The notes beneath the pieces were generated by a model. That model saw only the letters and a list, made by a program, of their open reading frames with translations. It searched no databases and had not been told where the DNA came from. From Adineta vaga (lineage: Eukaryota; Rotifera): DNA of 64,000 nucleotides. The translations under genes and the position numbers were made by a program. Numbering within the stretch: position 1 is the stretch's first letter; the number at the start of each line of letters is the position of its first letter. The stretch is taken from the NCBI GenBank assembly GCA_021613535.1, contig CP075493.1, positions 9,548,001 to 9,612,000 of the forward strand. Reading direction: 5' to 3'. Below, piece by piece: positions 41,037-52,100 of the stretch.

Positions 41037-42440
41037 ATGAATAATTTACTTAGGTCAAACGAACGACAACTCGTAGTACGAAATGACAAGGAAGGAAATA
41101 TTTACGATTGTATCTACGATTCAAACTCACACAAGCTAATTCTTCATCTTTCCATACCACCTGTTTCAATCTTATATGAATGGAATGATTTTGGTAAGTT
41201 TACTGATTAGAAACTATGTATATTCTATGACAGATTTTAATTTTCATTAGATCTTCGTTATCTACGTTTAATTATTAAATCACTAACCGTTGATTCGTCG
41301 GAAGAATGCAATAATCAAGAAACAAGTGATATAAATACAGCTCAATCATCTTCTACCTCTTTCATGTCTCATGCAGCAGTACCTGCTGATGTTATTCTTC
41401 TTATCTTTATCCGCTACCTACAATTAATAAATGTTATTTCATGGTCATCACCAACGTGTATCTCTGATCAAGTATATCAACCACCAAAGCAGAATGGAAA
41501 GAATCATTCGATACCAGCTCCTTGTCCAAGAAAAAAACAGAAATTTGAACCTGGTCTATGTGGTTTAGCTAATATTGGTAATACATGTTTTATGAATAGT
41601 GCAATTCAATGTTTAAGCAATATTCCACAACTAACGGAATGGGCTAGTAAATACACATCATCGAATAATCAAACACCTGTTATGACGGCATATACATCAT
41701 TGATTAAATCCATGTGGTCAGGAGAAAAGAAATGCGTTATTCCAAGTGAAATCAAACAATGTGTAAGTCAACATGCTCCAATCTTTTCTGATTATGCTCA
41801 AAAAGATTCACATGAATTTATGAATTCTCTCCTTAATGCACTTCAATCTGAATTTGAAAAGAATCGTTCATCTCAAGAACAATCATCCATTGTAACTGAT
41901 CTTTTTTGTATTCGAACAAAATCAGAAGTAACCTGTTTGAAATGTAAAACTCCTGATTCAACTGAAGAACTTACTTATTGTTTACCATTACCATTTGAAG
42001 AAGAATCGAAATTATCTTTGGATAAGATATTAAAAGATTTCTTGAAAGAAGAACTACTCGATGGACAGTATTACTGTTCGACATGTGAAGATCTTGGATC
42101 AGCTAAACAGAAGACGAGTATATGTCATCCATTACCATCAGTAATCATTATTCAACTAAAACGATTTACTTTCGATGAAACTAATGAAAAATTATCGACA
42201 TTGGTAGATTATCCACTTGTTGATTGGCAAGTGGATGCTAATGATAATTCATTATATGATCTTGTTGCTGTTTCAATGCATTTTGGTAATTTAAAACGAG
42301 GACATTATACAACCTATGCACGATTGAATGCTTCTGATCAATGGTATCATTTTAATGATTCTTCTTTTGAGCGTGTTATTGATATGAATTGTCTTGTTAA
42401 TCGAAATGCTTATGTTTTAGTCTATTTAAAAAAGAATTAA
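41037..42440 (+). CDS. USP-family deubiquitinase B
   Basis: Two exons: 41037-41193 and 41251-42440, phase 1; 448 residues. An N-terminal region of about 150 residues is not recognised; it may be a diverged ubiquitin-like domain (DLRYLRLIIKSL). The USP core follows: GLCGLANIGNTCFMNSAIQC (catalytic Cys about 165), YAQKDSHEFMNSLL, zinc pairs TCLKC and YYCSTC, VIIIQLKRFTFDE, His box GNLKRGHYTTYARL, and WYHFNDSS. All catalytic residues and both CxxC pairs are intact, so it is probably active. Order and spacing match its neighbours, indicating tandem duplication. It starts 22 nt after the upstream stop, far too close for an ordinary promoter. Confidence 0.93.
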
Positions 42441-42464
42441 AAAACCACATTAATTGTTCATTTC

Positions 42465-42482
42465 AGATTTGTAAATTCTCAG
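42465..42482 (+). promoter_or_regulatory. Candidate trans-splice acceptors for USP gene C
   Basis: Two acceptor-like sites (TTCATTTCAG ending 42466 and AAATTCTCAG ending 42482) lie in the 59-nt gap before the ATG at 42500. Weaker case than the sites of genes A and B, because neither abuts the ATG. Confidence 0.35.
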
Positions 42483-42499
42483 CTATTGTTTTTTTACTA

Positions 42500-44666
42500 A
42501 TGAATACCCATCAGACTAATTACATCAATCGATCGACGTCATCCGGATATTCTTACTTAGGAAAGTCAGACGATCATCGAACATCATTGTCCGATGTACC
42601 AAGATTAACCACGATCTCAAAAACTATAGCTTTTCGAGTGTGTCGAATCTATCGTAATCCTGCTGGAACAAGATACATAAGAATGCCAGACAATTCGACA
42701 CTTGACAAACTAAAACAAGAAATATGCATACAACTTGATTCATCGATGAAATCGACAGATATGACGCTGACGATCTTTGATGAAGATAAATGTGCATGGA
42801 TACCAATTGATGAAACAATTGCTGATAAAACAATTGCCGATTTTCAATTTCCTTCTTACCCTATCGTGAATATTGAAAAGCGTGAAGAAACAAGCAGAAC
42901 AAAGTTAGACTTAACGTTGAAGCTGTGTAGACGACCAATGAATAAATCTGATTTTATCTATCTTGAACTATATTCAACAATCACCATCAATCAATTGAAA
43001 GATGAAGCACGAAAACGCGTCACAACTACGAAAACAAATTATCTCTACTTATGGAGAGATGAGAATTGGATTAAATTAGAAACAGATCTTAATGATATCA
43101 CTCTTGCTGAGTTGCATATTATTCAATATACAATCATTAGTTTCGAGCCAGCAACTGATCTCGTTCCTGGTGTATGTGGTCTGACAAATTTAGGTAATAC
43201 TTGTTTTATGAATAGTGCTCTTCAGTGTTTAAGTAATATACCTGAATTAAATGAGAAGATTCTATCATTTGGTAAAGAAATGAATGCGCCAATTATTGGT
43301 GCTTACTCATCATTAATCAAAACCATGTGGTTAGATAAATGTGCTGTCACTACACCGTCATCTCTGCTTTTAAATATTCGTGAAAGTCTTCCATGTTTTC
43401 CTCGTTATAAACAGCATGATGCTCAAGAATTTATGAATTATTTCTTACATCTAATACATCAAGAGCTAACCAATGAAACAACATTAGTTACTCAATTGTT
43501 TTATGGCCGAATTCGTTCTAGTGTTATATGCTTTAGGTGGATGTGGTTCTAACGAAACTACGGAGGAGAATATTAGTTTTCTTCCATTACCAGTTGAAGA
43601 CCATACCAAGCAATATAATATTCTTTATCTTCGAAGTAATGGTGAACAAAGCTTAGAATCTTTTCAAAGTTCTGCAACTACCATCGAAGAATTAGAGGAA
43701 TCATTCATTCGACATTCTAAATTAGATTTATTCACTCAACGAATTGTAGTCGCTAGAATAATTAACAATAGAATTATAGAAACGTATCGTTCTTATACAT
43801 CAATCAACGCTACTACCAAACATCAGTTGGTCTTCATTGAACTTCCAGAAAAGACTGTTGAACAAAAATATATCGAATTTCGGTTTCTTGATCGAAAAAC
43901 ACTTGTACCGTTTCGACCACCAGTCTATATCGTTTGTCCATTGTTTGATTGTCGTTATTCAGACATATCGGAACAAATCAAACAGATTCAGGATCACTTC
44001 TGTGCTAAAATTGGTACGCCATTGAATGCTGTTGACCATATCTATTGGACTAATTATGAAGATCGATCCGATCGAATAAAATCAGAAGTGTATAAAAACG
44101 ATCCTTTTCTATTTATGCATCATATTGCCATTGAAATGGATTCTTTATGGATTGAAAAGTATCAAAATTATTACAATTTCGATCGTTCAACTCATAAACC
44201 GTCTTTAACTAATCTACTCGCCGATTTTTTTCGAGAAGAACAACTAGATGGTGACTACTATTGTTCAAAATGTCTCACTCTTCAAAAAGCTAAACAAAAA
44301 GCAGATTTAGTTTTACCATTACCACATGTTCTAATCATTCAATTAAAACGATTTACCTATGAAGCACATTCCGATAAAAAAATCAACACATACATCGATT
44401 TTCCACTCAAAGATCTCGATCTTACTCCATATGTTATTCAAAATAGTGAAACAAAGAAAAATATATCAGCATTGTACGATCTTGTTGCAGTATCTAATCA
44501 TACAGGTACACTCTTTGGTGGACACTATACTACATACGCAAAAAATCATCGAAATCACACATGGTATTGCTTCAATGATGAAATAATTCGTGAAATTACA
44601 AATGAAAGAGATGTTATAACAGAAAATGCTTATATTCTTGTCTACACAAAACGATTTGTTGAATGA
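42500..44666 (+). CDS. USP15/USP4-like deubiquitinase C, frameshifted
   Basis: Two overlapping open frames (42500-43552 and 43503-44666) together encode one USP of about 720 residues. Two ubiquitin-like folds come first: residues 45-120 (FRVCRIYRNPAGTRYIRM) and 136-215 (LTLKLCRRPMNK). Then the Cys box GVCGLTNLGNTCFMNSALQC (Cys about 235), YKQHDAQEFMNYFL, a large insertion with a further UBL-like segment as in USP4/11/15, zinc pair YYCSKC, LIIQLKRFTYE, His box TLFGGHYTTYAKN and WYCFNDE. The first zinc pair is broken by four extra bases (43538-43541): removing them gives ICFRCG, aligned with TCLKCK of USP B. All other features look intact, which argues for a recent lesion or an assembly error. 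Confidence 0.87.
43538..43541 (+). other. 4-nt frameshifting insertion in USP gene C
   Basis: Between AGG and TGTGGT the bases TGGA are extra relative to the paralogue-predicted C-F-R-C-G zinc knuckle. With them, the upstream frame ends a few codons later (WMWF, stop). Without them both long frames join and the CxxC pair is complete. Confidence 0.7.
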
Positions 44667-47023
44667 TGGATGTTATTTTTAAATAAAAGAATAAACATGT
44701 TAAATAAACAATTGGATTGTGAATATGTATTTTTGTAACTATAATAGAAACTGAAAAATGCGTACACATGTATATTTAGATGACTATGACAAAAAAATGT
44801 TTTTTTGCATCTCAAAACAGCGTACTTTTGTGAAAAACAAAACGAATACAGACCATTTGAAAAGTGAATTCAGAGATTTTACTTCAGAATAAATATCTTT
44901 GTATTTTGGCTTCTTCTATCAACGAACCGAACCATGTTTTCGCATGGGTAAATATTCTTACTAATCAAGTTGTAAAGTCGAAGAATAGTTATCTAAAAAC
45001 GAGATTAAAAGAATGAATGAATTGATGAGTTTTTTTCTTCTGTTATAGCTCATTGTATATTGTTATTATTCTTTTGTCTTGAGCTAGAAACCTTTTTGCT
45101 AATTAAGTTTTTAGAAATTGGCATTCGTCAGAGAATTAGATGAAACCTTTTCTTTTGCTTAATAATGTTCGCCTTGACATTTCAATAGATGAAACCACTA
45201 TAAATGTTGCTAGTTACATAAACCCACACATTTGTTTCAAGTGAAATTTCATTTTTTTCTTGACGTCAATTGAGAAACAATAGGTTATTTATAACATATT
45301 TTCTTTGATTGAGGTGTTCTTTTCGCTCTCTGAAAATAACAACATCTGTTTGGTTTTGTTAGTGAATCATTGGAATAACAATATGCTTGATTGTTGTGCA
45401 AGTATATTTCATTGACGTCGATATATATGTGTACATATTTAAGTTGGTTAAGAAGAAGAAAGCAATAAAGATTATAGTACAATGGTAGAAAGTAATAGTG
45501 TGTCGTACGAATTTCTGTTCGATTGTTATGTAGGCGATGAGAAAAGTGGAGGAGTATTTCTGTGATGCGGTTATAATCTTACTATACTATAAAATCCTTT
45601 TCCTATTCACCATTTGAATATAATTGAAGTTAGGTGAATTTTGAAAACACATCTATATAACAACGACATCTATTTTGAGAATATCTGATTTTATCTACTG
45701 AACCTCTGACAATTGCGCTGTCTGTTTGTCTGTGTCTCTCTCTTCCCTCGTTGTGTTTGTCTTGCGTTTGCATACCGTTGATGACGAATGAGCATTTGTT
45801 TAAACAAGGTGTATATATTGACACCGGACAATCTTCTTCATTATCTTTTCGTCGTTTATTTTTTTTATACCGTATGAACTTTATGTTTTGAAATACTATT
45901 TATTTCTTTTTCTTTCGTTATATGATGATCGTAAATTTTCGAATAAAAACCAGGTTAGAAAAAAACTTTGCATGTTTTCTCTTCATTATATTTGAACTTT
46001 GACTTTTCAGGTCGTTTTTTCAATGCCTGACAAACATTATTTAGACAGCAGGCGCTCTTAATATCAGATGAAGAAAAATTTTCTAATTGTGAGGAAGAAA
46101 AAAATCTATATTTTATGTGAAGAATATTTTTTTCCTATTTATGATAGTAAGAAGGAAAAAAAAGCGGAATACTTGTTAACTGTAACAAAATTTTCTGGTC
46201 AATATTATAATTTTTTTGTTAATAATATGAAGTAAATGACGCAAGCGAATAGTTTTTTTTTTCTTAAGGTTTCTAAACTTTCGATCACTGACATGTGACA
46301 AAGCGGTCGTGTGTAATACGTCTGTATAGAAAAATATCGTAAAATATAGCCGTTATCGTTGACGACAGACTTATTAAGTAAACATAATTATAGTTTCCTT
46401 TTGATGGTGAGAAAAAGTATTCTGTTGTGCGTTCGAATAGAACGGTAGTGAACGCATAGTGTAAAAGTATGAATGGATAACCTATAAACTCAATCCGTTT
46501 TCTTTTTGTTAAAGGTATGACAAAACTTCTTGTAGATATCGATTAGTAATCGAAAGATAAATAGAAATATCTTGATATGTCACCTATATTTTTTTTCACA
46601 TTTAATATTGACTCGTTTTCTTATGATTAATAGTGAGTTTGTCTGTATTTCTATTTACAAATAATGCGTTTTTCTCTTCTTAAAATCAAATGTACGTTTT
46701 TTGAAAAAATACAAACTCGACAAAACAACATGTGAGTAATAGAAGAAACTTTACGTGCGTTTAGTGCGTTCTTTTTTTCCTGCTTTGAGGGCACGCATGC
46801 TGAAGAACAGTATAGTAATAAAATAATATGGGGTGACTTGAATGTCTAATGCTGATTGGTGGTGTTCTATCCGCACTCTTCTGTCGGTATGAAAAAATCA
46901 TCAAAATAAAATGTAAGACAAGTAGTATTTTCTTTTCGTACATTCATCTAAAATATTTGTCATTTCTTTCATTATATGTCGAAAACAAATCTAATGTAAA
47001 TTTTCTATTTTAGATTTTGTTGA
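44667..47023. other. Largest gene-free interval of the window (2.4 kb)
   Basis: AT-rich and without supported exons on either strand. Open frames at 45285-45482, 45630-45824 and 46761-46943 (all minus) are short and show no family features. Close to its right end, a CTATTTTAG acceptor precedes the GRAM-gene ATG by 10 nt (5' UTR intron or trans-splice site). Confidence 0.45.
44682..44687 (+). terminator. Polyadenylation signal after the E3-DUB cluster
   Basis: AATAAA 15 nt beyond the last stop codon of the cluster, followed by a second ATAAAC-containing stretch. No such hexamer occurs in the gaps between USP A/B and USP B/C. Confidence 0.5.
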
Positions 47024-48556
47024 ATGACCACTTCTCGACCTTCATCATTGATAATTCCATCGGACGTTTTCGATGAACGAAATACGAACATTAACTCGAA
47101 AAATGCGTCGCTAATTCAACAAGGACGTTCTTCATCATCGTCCGCAGATAGTAGTTATACAAAAAATCTCACTAAAAATGAGAATAATTCTTCATTACAC
47201 AGTTTCGTACGAACAGCAACATCATCGACAACAACTGATAGTGATTTTGAAAGTGAACAAGATGATCAAAATCAATCACAAACACAAAAAAGTGAAACCA
47301 ATAGTCAAGAACAATTATCTCGACGTGTTAAACATTTCCATAAATTATTTAAATCTGAAATTGCAGGTGATATACCTGATCTAATTGATTCCTATGTTTG
47401 TGCATATCAAGGTGATATTTTACTACAAGGAAAGATGTATATAACTGATCGTTATCTTTGTTTTCATTCTCGAATAATATCTTATGTAACAAAACATGTT
47501 TATCGATGGGAACAAATTGAAGATGTAACAAAAGAACGTGTTGCATTTATATTTCCAACAGCTATTGGTATTCAATTGAAACATAGTGATAAGAAAATAA
47601 TCTATGCATCATTTCTTCAACGTGATCAAGCTTTTGAAAAAATCCATGCAGTATGGTCACAAGCTGTGAATGATATGAGTTCATGTGATGACGAGGGAAG
47701 TAATATGATGCATGATGGAACATTAAAAGCAACAAATCACAATGAAAAAACGAATTCATATAAACGTAATTCATATGATATTATTGATGGACCTGAAGAA
47801 AATGGCATTTTAGATATGTGCATAAAAAATAATAATAAACGACCTACAAGTTTGATATCAACAAAAAATAATAGTGATAAACAACAACCAAAAATATTAA
47901 CAAATTCTTACAATAAAAAATCATCGGAAAAGCACACTCTAGTTAATGAGAAATTATCCAATGATTCCAATGAAAAGAATTCTAATATGCATCAAACTAG
48001 TCGACATTCACGTTGTACAAAATATGAAAAAAAACAAAATAATGTAGAAAAAAGTAAGAAAAAATGAATTCATTCAAATAGATTGCATTCTGATTGTTCC
48101 ATTTATTTTCTAGGAAATAGTTCATTAGTGAATCATCAACGACCAAAAACAAATTCAGTAAAATATCGACAAAGTCAAAGTCAAGATCGAACAACATTAT
48201 CAACAGATCATCAAACAGTATCACATTCAAATTCATCATCTACTGCCGTATCAAATCGAAATGTTCCAATCATTGATTCAAAGTTGAATGGAATATCAAC
48301 TAAAGATTTCAGTCTAATCAATCTTTCAATAAATTTTATTACTCAAACGGTTCCATCATTGATTCATCATTTCCGAACATTACCATTGAAAATGACCACA
48401 TGCATATTATTATTCTTTTTACTTTTATTTCTTCATGCATTTTATTTGATGAAAGTAGCCAATCGAATAGAACATCGATTGCAGTCTCTACATCATCTAT
48501 GGCCATCATCATCTGCAACAAAACATTCATTTGTGTCGAATCCAAAAGAATTATAA
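47024..48556 (+). CDS. GRAM-domain membrane protein (GRAMD2-like)
   Basis: Two exons: 47024-48053 and 48114-48556, phase 1; 490 residues. A Ser-rich N-terminus precedes a GRAM domain at about residues 105-215 (RVKHFHKLFKSEI, DSYVCAYQGDILLQGKMYI, RYLCFHSRI, KKIIYASFLQRDQAF). A long Asn/Lys-rich linker leads to one C-terminal transmembrane helix (TTCILLFFLLLFLHAFYL) and a short tail. GRAM plus a single C-terminal anchor and no VASt domain fits GRAMD2A/2B, ER proteins at ER-plasma-membrane contacts, rather than the sterol-transporting GRAMD1/Aster. Phosphoinositide binding is inferred from the family. The upstream acceptor-like site suggests a non-coding first exon. Confidence 0.85.
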
Positions 48557-49162
48557 TGGTTTTACACTCGACATTCAACTATCCGTCCGAATAAGCATTT
48601 ACGTCCGGTATTCGTGTTCATTCGGTGATGAACATGTTGAATATATTTAGATTTTATTCTTGAATATACGAACAGTTCTTTTAATCTTATATTTAACAGT
48701 TAGTTCTTTTATTTCTTTCATGACTATTTATTTGTTTCTAGTAGTGAATCCATGGGTTTATATTCCGCTACAAAACGTAATGAATGCAACACTTATCTGA
48801 TTTACATGCTTTGTAAATTTGTATGTGTGTATGATTGTTTTTTCTCTGTTTCTTTTGCTTTTTGTATTGCATAACATGACGATTTTCAAATTAAATAGGC
48901 CGAAAATCAATTTTCATAAGGATACGATGACATATGTTCGTCAAGAATTCATTGTCAAAAATATTTGTTCAATATATTTTGAATTTACAAGTGTAATGAA
49001 TATATTGAATCAAAAACAAACGTAATCAGAACAAGACACACAAGAAAGTGAAATTTCTCGGATGTACGAAGCAAACAAGCACAGGTATTCTACTGTTACC
49101 AAATAAAGATAAACAAGAAGAAACAAAACAAAACAAAGTTTTAGCTTCGATATGGATGATGT
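48557..49162. other. Convergent intergenic, GRAM gene and TASOR-like gene
   Basis: 3' flanks of two convergent genes. No coding exon seen; the 48819-49025 frame is not supported. Confidence 0.45.
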
Positions 49163-52100
49163 CTAACTTGTGGGATAATATTTGAACGTTGAACGAGTTG
49201 CAGGTTGTTGGGCAACCACACCAGCGCCTGCTGCCGATTGTTGTGATGTTGTAAGAGCTGAATTTGCTGTTGCATTAATCATTTGATACGTAGCACCTCC
49301 CGATTGACCAGGAGCAGCAATTTGATAAGCAATTGGTTGTTGAGATTGTGATGCATGTTGTTGAGTAGTACCATTATGAAGAGCAGGACCTGCAGAATAC
49401 ATAACTGGTGCACCCGTTGTTGTGGCAGATCCTGATGTTGGACTTGCTTGTGCAAGAACATAACTTTGACCACCAGCTTGATAAATAGTTTGACCACCTG
49501 CTGTTGTATAATACATTTGTTGTGGAAGTCCTTGTTGAGTTGCATACTGTAACTAATGGATTCAACACAAAATTTCTTATTTTATTTTTGTTACACTATA
49601 AATTTCGATTATTTACCTGAGATAATAGGTTTAACTGTTGCTGTTGCTGTTGTTGTTGTTGTTGTTGTTGTGCTTGAGCCATAGTAGCGTAATAGAAATT
49701 ATTCGCAGCGGTACCATTAGCTGATTGCTGTTGTTGTTGCTGCTGTGGCTGGTAAGCATATTGATATTGTTGTTGAAGAGCAGCGGCAGTGGCTGATGCA
49801 GCACTTTGCTTTTGTGGTGAAATTACTGTTGATGTCGGTTGTGATTGAACGACGGATGATGATGAGACAACGGAAGATGAATTTGTTGTTGTATTGGTTG
49901 AATTATTTGTACTTGCTGACTGTGGTACACTGATATAATGAGTTGGTGGCTGACTTATATACGCTAAAATTTAATCAGTGTAAATAGGCATAAATTGATA
50001 AATAAACAAACCTTGTTGGTTAGATGAATTTGTTGTTTGTAGTACAGGACTAGTTGATAATCCTTGTTGTTGGACATAGTTAGCTGGCAATTGAATGTAT
50101 TGTGTTGGTCCAGCTTGTATAGTTGGTTGTCCAGCATATTGATACATGACTTGTTGTTGTTGTTGTTGCCCACCAACCATAGCAACAGGTAAACGTGCTG
50201 CATTTGTTGTTTGTTGACCAGCTCCATTAATCGAAATGAATTGTTGCTGTCCAAGTTGAGCTTGTGCTTGACTTTGCATGGCTGCAGCAGCTGCTGTAGG
50301 ATTTTGAGCGAGCAAAGCATAACCACCATTAGCTGTACGTACAAGTGTACAGCCAGCAGGAATACCACTAATAAAATTTTGTTGTTGTTGCTGCTGCTGC
50401 TGTTGCTGTTGTTGCTGTTGAACTGCAGCAGCAACAGCTAATTGAGCAGCTTGTTGTTGCTGAGCAAAAGCTTGTAATTGAGCAGCATACAACGCTGGTT
50501 GTTGTACTGTTTGACCAGCATGTGTAGCAAATGCAATTGGACTACCTGCAGCGGCAGCAGCTGCCGCTGTTTGATACCCACGAAAAGCATCTAATGGAAT
50601 ACCTGAAAAGGATAGTAAAGAAATCGTTAAATTTTTAAAGAAAACCGATCTTACCGCCGTAGATGACTTGACCACCAAGACCATTAGTTAGACCACCTGT
50701 TGTTGCATAGATAGCACCTGATGCTGTTCGAATTGCTCCTACCGATGGAAGTGCACCGAGTAGACTAGTTTGTCGATAGGCAGCTTGAATAGCTGCTGTT
50801 GAATGAGCTAGTGGAAGAGTAGTAGCGACAGCTGTTGCTGGAGCTACAGTATTAGGACTTGTTGATGTCGGTGCTGATGATGATGACGATGATGATGGAG
50901 GAGGTGGAGGTGGGGGTGGTATAACAGAATTCATCGAAAGTTCACTATGATTATCAGTTGTTGATAATCCCATTGTTGGTGATGATGATGGTGCTGACGT
51001 GTTTTCATTTGGTGTTGATGGTGAAGATGCTTGTCCTGTGCCATTCATTATCGGAATAGATGTTGTATTGTCTAATGCTGGAGTAGTTGGAATCGCATCC
51101 GAACTTATTTTTGGTGAAGATATTTGTTCAATAATGGGCGCGGGAGGAGGTGGTGGTGGTGGTTCTTCTTCATAAACATGTTCAAGAGCACGTGTTGCTG
51201 CTTCAGCTAATTCAATATTTTCTTTCATTTTGTTTTGTAAGCATGGATCATCAGTTAGGCCAATAACTCGTAAGGTATCTGTTTCTAATATATCCGGTTC
51301 TATATTTAAATCATCAAAATTAACTGGCCATTGACTTCCTATAAGGCAAACAAATTATTGGATGATATCGAAAATAAAAAAGTTAACAAACCATCTTGTA
51401 TCAGACTAACGATAGCATAAGGTAAACAATGATGTGGTCGTTTAATTGCTTCTCGACCTTCAAATTCATATAGAAATATCTACAGAAAACAATATTCAAA
51501 ATTGTTCATATTAAAATTTAATTTGTCATTATATCTACCTGTGATTGATCAAATTGTTTTTCCAAGTCATCTGTTTCTTTTGGTGTAATTACTGAACAAT
51601 GACTTGTAAATTGAGGTGTTGGTGCAATTGGTTGTAATTTAGGTCCTTTTCGAACAAGTGCAGCTGTTTGTTTTCCTTCTACAATCTAATTAGAAAAAAA
51701 TCTGTAGAATACATTTCCACTTTTCAAATGAAAACTAACTTTGAAAACAATCATTTTAATGATAACATTTCCTTCCCATGTTCGACGAACACTTGCATGT
51801 CGAATACATACATCCGCATATTTGCAAGCATATATTCCATATTTACTATGTCCTAAAAAAAAGTCGATAAGCTTGAAATGACAATGATTAAAGCAAGAAA
51901 ATCTACTGGCATACACCCAAAACAGAAAAAAAACAAAACAACGATAATTATAAGAATAATAAGATGACAGAAAATATAGAATGTAAATCATTGCATATTC
52001 ACTCGACTTGAAAAAGAAATGTACGTAGAAATGAACATGCATGAAATCAACATCGCCCTAATTCGAAATCATCGAAAAAAAGGAAACGATCAATGTAAGA

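Noticed and set aside
41001-41037. Cis intron joining USP A to USP B into one polypeptide
   Set aside because: The nearest GT (GAA A|GT) joined to the acceptor at 41036 gives a stop codon two codons later, so the two genes are not a spliced fusion.
44667-47023. Hidden RNA gene, spliced-leader RNA or CRISPR-like array in the large gap
   Set aside because: No regular repeat-spacer pattern, no tRNA-like cloverleaf and no leader-like sequence recognised by eye; a covariance-model search would be needed to exclude RNA genes.
49745-50441. Leu-rich and Gln-rich ORFs in other frames around 49.7-50.4 kb
   Set aside because: Out-of-frame readings of CAG/CAA repeats that encode poly-Gln in the TASOR-like gene.
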